This document shows positions 60,000 through 64,000 of a stretch of DNA of 64,000 nucleotides, piece after piece. Below the pieces are notes generated by a model, which saw nothing but the letters and a program-made list of their open reading frames with translations, ran no database searches and had not been told where the DNA came from. The DNA comes from Candidatus Eiseniibacteriota bacterium. Lineage in GTDB: Bacteria; Eisenbacteria; RBG-16-71-46; CAIMUX01. The stretch's first letter is position 1. Each line of letters starts with the position of its first letter. The DNA is taken from contig JACKCR010000009.1 in assembly GCA_020633975.1 (NCBI GenBank), positions 155,282 to 219,281 of the forward strand, written 5' to 3'. The translations under genes were made by a program, and so were the position numbers.

Positions 60000-62851
60000 A
60001 GCCCAAAACGCTCCCGAACACTATTCCAGCTGAACTTCTCGAGCCGGTCGGGACGATCGAAGAAGTACTCCTCCAGGTACGGGTGGATCTCCATCCGCCA
60101 GATGTCTTCGATCTGAGTCGTGAGGTCCTCGCGGAGGAAGAACGTCACGCCAACCTCGTAGTTCGGATCCGCAATCGCATGGTTGAGGTCCTTGAGTACG
60201 CTGAGAAGCGGCTCGACCGAGTATCCGGTCGACCTCGTCTCGTGGAACCGGCGAAGTACGGTGAAGTCGGGGCGAAGCTCTAAGAACGCGAACCGTCGAC
60301 GAAGGGCGTGATCGACGAGAGCGATCGAGCGGTCGGCCGTGTTCATCGTCCCGATGATCCGAACGTTCCTGGGAATGGAGAAGCGACGCCGGCCGCCGGC
60401 GAGTGGGATCTCCTGATCGCGGTACTCGAGTAGGTACATTAGCTCGCCGAACACTCGCGACAGGTTGGCACGGTTGATCTCGTCGATGATGAGGACGCAG
60501 GTGTCCTTCCTCCGACGAGCCTCATCACAGAACTCGAGGAGCCTTCCCGGAACCATCTCGTACGCTACGGATCCGTTGTCGTCGACAGTCGGGCGGATCC
60601 CTTGAATGAAGTCCTCGTACGCGTAGGACGGATGGAACTGGACGAGGTCCTGAGTACCCGTCCCGCCGCCGATGAGATGGCGTGCCAGTCGTTCCGCGAT
60701 GAAGGTCTTCCCGGTTCCGGGAGGGCCGTAGAGGATCGCCTGTCGCTTCCGAGCCAATGCGCGGACCCAGCGTTCGAGCGTCTGGAGCTCGAATCCAGTT
60801 TCTGCGGCACACTCTTCGAGCGAGTACTCGGGGTTCGTGTCGAGCTCATCAGACTCGCCGAAGTAATCCGAGATCGCGACGGAGGGATCGGACTCGACGG
60901 CGACCAGAATCAATGGGAACAAAGCCTCGAAGAGCTCGACGACTCGATCGATGAGCTCGTCGGCGGCGAGCCGAAGTACGTCCGCGGTAGGGATCCGACG
61001 TCGGATACTGGAATCGAGTGACGCAATCTGTTCGGACCAGGCCATCCAGTCGGTGGTACCACTGCCATCAGCCGTCGACTCGGCGCCAAACAAGAGCGTC
61101 TCCTTGCCGAAGAGGCTCTGAAGCGTGGGTGAGACTCTCATAGGACGCTCGGAGAAGTACCGTGTGATCCGCTTGCGTTCCGGTCCCGCGTGATCCCCGA
61201 GACCGAATCCGAAGTCCAGGCAGTCATGTCCAAGAACGATGAACAGCTGGGCACCGCTCGTTCGCTTGTCGCCCTTGGGATAGAAGGCACCCCAGAGGAA
61301 GTCCCACGCTCCTCCGCGCCCGTAGTCGTTCTTCAGGATCTTCGAGAGAATGCCCTTCTCCGTTTCCATCCGCTCCAAGATCGACTCGGGGAGACGTGCC
61401 GCCACCCGCTCCAAGAGTGTCCGCAGCGGTTGCTCGACGTAGGTCCGGATGTCGTCCTTGTGCTCGTGGTACGTCTCCTTGACCGGATTGGCATGAAGCA
61501 GTCTCAGGAGTTCGAACGTCCGCGGCGTGAAGAGCGCGTTTTCTACGGACATGGTGGATGGGTCCTCACTGTCCGAGTCACTACTGTCCGATTCATTACT
61601 GTTCGAGTCCTCACTGTCCGAGTCTCCCTCCTCGGCCTTCTTCGACTTCTGCTTGCCTTCGATTGAACGCGATACGACCCACAGGAATCCCTGCAGATCG
61701 ATCATGTCGGCCGGTTGATACGTCGCCAGCTCGGACTCGAGCTGCCGCGCCAAGTCGAGCACGAAGGCGTATGCCTCCTCGGTCGGTCGACCACGGAAAG
61801 ACTGATCGAAGCCAAGCAGTTCGGTGAACCGTTTGAGGTGGCTCGGCTTCATGAAGAACTCCGACTCCGGATGGACGAGGAACAAGAGGTACGTGGGGAA
61901 GGTCCACTTGTTCGGCAGGCCCTGCGCCTCCACCCAGTCCACATAGCGAGCGAGTCGCGTCGGGCCGTCGCCCGATCCATAGAGGAGGCCGAAGAGTCGA
62001 TTGCAGAAGGCAGCCTTGTCGAGCCCGTCATGCTCGAGGATCGAAAGATCACCCCGCGCGGGTACCGAGTTGTAGAGAAGGTTGGTCTTGTGCGCGACGG
62101 TTCTGATCCGCTTCAGGATCTCCTCATGATCCGACGCCGTGATCAGCCGGGAGAGTTCGTCTTCCGAGAGAAGCTCTCTGGCCAGTTCGGAGGCCTTCCG
62201 CTTGTAGGTCACTTCGTCTGCGAGGAAACGTTCGTCCTCGAACCCGGACCACTCGGGATACCGCTCGTTCACCAACTGTAGCGCTCGCTCGAGCCGAGTC
62301 CGAGACAGTCCGTGTTCCACGTAGCGCGGGTTCGGAAGTGCTCGGCCCAACGAAGCGGACAAGTACTCGATCGATGCCTGCGTGTGGGCTTGGTAGAACC
62401 CGGTGCGCTTGACCAGTCCGGCGATCTGTCGCGTGGCGGATACGCAGCTCGCCTTCAGCAGGGGGAGTGCTTCCAGTACGTTGGCAAGTGATCCCTGGTA
62501 GTAGTCGAATCCGGTGTGGGCTCGGTAGGGTCGCGGCCCGTCGAGAGTTTCGAGCGCCATTCGAGAGGAGTCCGGAAGTTCCGTGGGCACAACCAGGCCG
62601 ACTTTCGGCCCAGGGCCGACGATCTGGAACGCGACGACCTGACCGACATTCAGTCGTAGTGTCGAGATTCGTGACCTCGCGGTAAGACCCCACGAAGCGG
62701 GATTGACCTCGTTCGCGGTGACGATGAGATCCGCGAGGAGAGACTCGATCTGGGAGCGTTGCTCCGGATCGGGGATCAGCGATGCGATGAGCTTCGCGGG
62801 ATCGTTGAGCGGACGCGTCGTGGGGTTGGAAGCGGGCACGGAACTGGGCAT
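59996..62851 (-). CDS. mcrB: McrB-like AAA+ GTPase of a type IV restriction system
   Basis: A 951-residue protein. The C-terminal AAA+ domain has P-loop GPPGTGKT (709-716), Walker B CVLIIDEINRANLSRVFGEL and the McrB signature MNTADRS (836-842). The N-terminal 390 residues are a long unnamed region, followed by an acidic linker (GDSDSEDSNSNESD) and a DUF2461-like segment (NALFTPRTFELLRLLHANPV, QPLRTLLERVAARLP). The ATG at 62851 is chosen because the preceding extension to 63151 is Arg-rich and unlike protein. The N-terminal domain probably reads modified DNA, but which modification is unknown. Confidence 0.88.
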   Translation of the reverse strand: MPSSVPASNPTTRPLNDPAKLIASLIPDPEQRSQIESLLADLIVTANEVNPASWGLTARSRISTLRLNVGQVVAFQIVGPGPKVGLVVPTELPDSSRMALETLDGPRPYRAHTGFDYYQGSLANVLEALPLLKASCVSATRQIAGLVKRTGFYQAHTQASIEYLSASLGRALPNPRYVEHGLSRTRLERALQLVNERYPEWSGFEDERFLADEVTYKRKASELARELLSEDELSRLITASDHEEILKRIRTVAHKTNLLYNSVPARGDLSILEHDGLDKAAFCNRLFGLLYGSGDGPTRLARYVDWVEAQGLPNKWTFPTYLLFLVHPESEFFMKPSHLKRFTELLGFDQSFRGRPTEEAYAFVLDLARQLESELATYQPADMIDLQGFLWVVSRSIEGKQKSKKAEEGDSDSEDSNSNESDSSDSDSEDPSTMSVENALFTPRTFELLRLLHANPVKETYHEHKDDIRTYVEQPLRTLLERVAARLPESILERMETEKGILSKILKNDYGRGGAWDFLWGAFYPKGDKRTSGAQLFIVLGHDCLDFGFGLGDHAGPERKRITRYFSERPMRVSPTLQSLFGKETLLFGAESTADGSGTTDWMAWSEQIASLDSSIRRRIPTADVLRLAADELIDRVVELFEALFPLILVAVESDPSVAISDYFGESDELDTNPEYSLEECAAETGFELQTLERWVRALARKRQAILYGPPGTGKTFIAERLARHLIGGGTGTQDLVQFHPSYAYEDFIQGIRPTVDDNGSVAYEMVPGRLLEFCDEARRRKDTCVLIIDEINRANLSRVFGELMYLLEYRDQEIPLAGGRRRFSIPRNVRIIGTMNTADRSIALVDHALRRRFAFLELRPDFTVLRRFHETRSTGYSVEPLLSVLKDLNHAIADPNYEVGVTFFLREDLTTQIEDIWRMEIHPYLEEYFFDRPDRLEKFSWNSVRERFGL
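61564..61623 (-). repeat. 15-bp tandem repeat inside mcrB
   Basis: Four head-to-tail 15-bp units (61564-61578, 61579-61593, 61594-61608, 61609-61623) share CTGT-CGA-T cores, for example CCTCACTGTCCGAGT. In the reading frame they encode a run of Asp, Ser, Glu and Asn. Such a short in-frame repeat can vary in copy number between strains. Confidence 0.8.
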
Positions 62852-63461
62852 GGAACAGAGCCTTCCTGGTCGGAGTCCGGGTCGCTGTTCTGACTGTCGG
62901 GATGATCGGCACTTGGGGGCCGAGATGCTAGGTCTGATCGGACCAGGCCCCGCCGTCCCCAAATGGAGTATCGGCTCGAGCATTGGGGATCTGGCGTCGA
63001 TTGGGGATTCGGCCGAAACGACCAGATTGTCGGCTGGCATTTGCCGAGATGCGGAAGGGGCAAAGAAAATGCAGCCGGGCGGGCCGAAGCCCAACGAACC
63101 GCGTTTCCGCAGCCCTCCCAACCGCATTCCTAGTCTCCGGAATCCGAGCAATGGGTGTCAAGCACCCGGACCGCGTGAGCTCTCTGCGCCTCCCGACTCC
63201 ATCCAACAACGATGGTCGGCCAGGGCTGTTGCTTCGGCCACATCGACGTGGAGGATGGGCGCGATGACCGGACCAGAACGCTGTACTCGAACTGCTCCTC
63301 CAACGTCACATCCAATCCGGATGTGATCCGCAGTGTAACGCGTCGGACGTCGGTGTTATGCGACACGGACTCCCAGTGCTGGGACTCCGGCTGGCCCTTG
63401 ACAGCAGATGGCATCTATTGTGGATGCTCTGGCGTGGACCATCCAGGGGAGGCCTCCATAG
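62852..63461. other. Upstream region of mcrB
   Basis: No gene in these 610 bases is well supported. ATTGGGGAT occurs at 62992-63000 and 63010-63018, 18 bp apart, and the inverse CCCCAAAT at 62957-62964, possible operator elements for mcrBC. A minus-strand frame at 63130-63414 reads RRVTLRITSGLDVTLEEQFE, mildly protein-like, but with no start signal or known family. The rest is featureless to me. Confidence 0.4.
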
Positions 63462-63740
63462 ATGACGAACATGAACATCTCTCTCCCGGAACCGATGCGC
63501 GCCTGGGTGGAAGACCAGATCCGACAAGGTCGGTACGGCGATGCCAGCGAGTACGTCCGCGATCTCATCCGTCGCGATCAGGAGAGACTGACCCAGGACC
63601 GGCTCGAGCAACTCCTACTCGAGGGGCTCGAGAGCGGTGAGTCGCTCGATGTCACTCCCGAGTTCTGGGAACCGAAGCGTCGCGAAGTGGTCGCGCGGGT
63701 GCGGGAGCGGGCGAAGGGCCGGACGGAGTCGGGTGGATAG
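63462..63740 (+). CDS. parD: ParD-like antitoxin
   Basis: A 92-residue ParD-type antitoxin: MNISLPEPMRAWVEDQIRQG and GDASEYVRDLIRRDQERL are the ribbon-helix-helix and dimer region, and LDVTPEFWEPKRREVVARV is the toxin-binding tail. The normal partner, ParE, should overlap its stop; here a GTG at 63733 begins only a decayed ParE-like start. It is related to the ParD-like protein at 54262. Confidence 0.85.
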   Translation: MTNMNISLPEPMRAWVEDQIRQGRYGDASEYVRDLIRRDQERLTQDRLEQLLLEGLESGESLDVTPEFWEPKRREVVARVRERAKGRTESGG

Positions 63741-63826
63741 AAGGATCGGTCCTGCCGGTAAGGGACCTCGGCGACATTGTCGAGCACGTTGTTTCTCATC
63801 TGACAATCGAAAGCCGAGTCCCATAG
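63733..63826 (+). pseudogene. Decayed ParE toxin start
   Basis: GTG at 63733 overlaps the parD stop and reads VDRRI. One base further, the +1 frame reads VLPVRDLGDIVEHVVSHL, which matches the ParE N-terminal pattern (R-D-L-x-x-I), then stops at 63826 after ESRVP. A single inserted base plus truncation of the rest explains it. The truncation point falls at the 3' end of the minus-strand gene that begins at the right edge. Confidence 0.5.
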
Positions 63827-64000
63827 CCGGTAGCGCCGGTTTGTCTCGCGAAGTAGATCCCAGGAGCGAGCGTCGCTACCCAGTGACTCGCGGCTGCTGG
63901 ATCGATGCGTCCTACTTCTCGCCCTGAGCAGTCGAAGAGCACGATGTCGGTCGAGGGAAGCGCTCCACGAATCTGGAAACGTCCCACCGTGGAGATTGGA
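63796..64000 (-). CDS. 3' end of a T9SS-cargo gene (partial)
   Basis: This frame is open to the window edge and gives the last 67 residues of a protein. They show the type IX sorting-domain pattern: GRFQIRGALPSTDIVLFDCS, GREVGRIDPAAASHW and APGIYFARQTGATGYGTRLS, ending IVR. The body of the protein lies beyond the window. The call rests on the tail only. Confidence 0.65.
   Translation of the reverse strand, partial: PISTVGRFQIRGALPSTDIVLFDCSGREVGRIDPAAASHWVATLAPGIYFARQTGATGYGTRLSIVR

Noticed and set aside
63130-63414. Minus-strand frame with RRVTLRITSGLDVTLEEQFE
   Set aside because: It looks slightly protein-like, but has no ribosome site and no recognised family; kept as uncertain and not called.

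Overview
This window is the replication-origin region of a GC-rich bacterial chromosome. It opens two perfect DnaA boxes upstream of dnaA and runs dnaA, dnaN, a DUF721/dciA gene, gyrB, gyrA and rex. The rest suggests a Gram-negative-type member of the FCB group, possibly a candidate phylum such as Eisenbacteria or Krumholzibacteriota. The pointers are T9SS-type C-terminal sorting domains (subtilase at 25472, partial gene at the right edge), a DUF5103 lipoprotein related to the T9SS plug protein, a DUF3078 beta-barrel protein, a TonB-dependent receptor and several lipoproteins. Lineage is inferred from gene content only. GTG and TTG starts and 4-bp ATGA stop/start overlaps are common, so many genes look translationally coupled.

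Layout. 1-8.9 kb: replication core plus rex. 8.9-11.3 kb: a TPM-domain lipoprotein, a nucleotidyltransferase-like protein and LemA. 11.3-19.1 kb, mostly minus strand: DUF5658 membrane protein, Na+/H+ antiporter, GH26-like lipoprotein, Tat-exported Fe/Mn SOD-like protein, an exported protein coupled to a YihY-family protein, and a double receiver-like protein followed by 46-bp hairpin repeats. 19.2-25.2 kb: FGE-fold lipoprotein, DUF3078 protein, TPR-methyltransferase and a zinc-ribbon protein. 25.4-31.5 kb, minus strand: ECF-like sigma factor, a small beta-rich protein, a TPR-CHAT caspase-like protease and an exported subtilase with a T9SS sorting tail. 31.7-43.9 kb: rpoN, DUF5103 lipoprotein, TonB receptor, methyltransferase, DUF4126 protein, PDZ protein, a two-component system, a HAD phosphatase and a nitroreductase. 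44-50.5 kb: a small Cys-rich exported protein and a czcCBA-type heavy-metal RND efflux operon. 50.5-54.5 kb: a lipoprotein, a PEGA-like protein, a SpoIIE-type phosphatase, a small lmo0937-type membrane protein and a PRC-barrel protein behind a candidate sigma-54 promoter, then an orphan ParD. 54.7-57.4 kb: a TPR/sigma-54 activator that appears broken by two frameshifts, with a small exported protein at its head. 57.6-62.9 kb: McrBC with a third gene resembling uracil-DNA glycosylases. 63.4-64 kb: a second orphan ParD with a decayed ParE start, and the 3' end of a T9SS-cargo gene.

The most distinctive system is the sigma factor / beta-protein / TPR-CHAT / subtilase operon (25.4-31.5 kb). It reads as a dedicated sigma factor controlling an intracellular cysteine protease and a secreted serine protease with coupled translation. 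The McrBC locus is also unusual: its McrB carries a DUF2461-like middle region and an acidic repeat linker, and the glycosylase-like gene lies behind a pair of inverted-complement repeats. RpoN, a sigma-54 activator and a -24/-12 promoter are all in the same window. No tRNA, rRNA, CRISPR array or intact transposase gene was seen.
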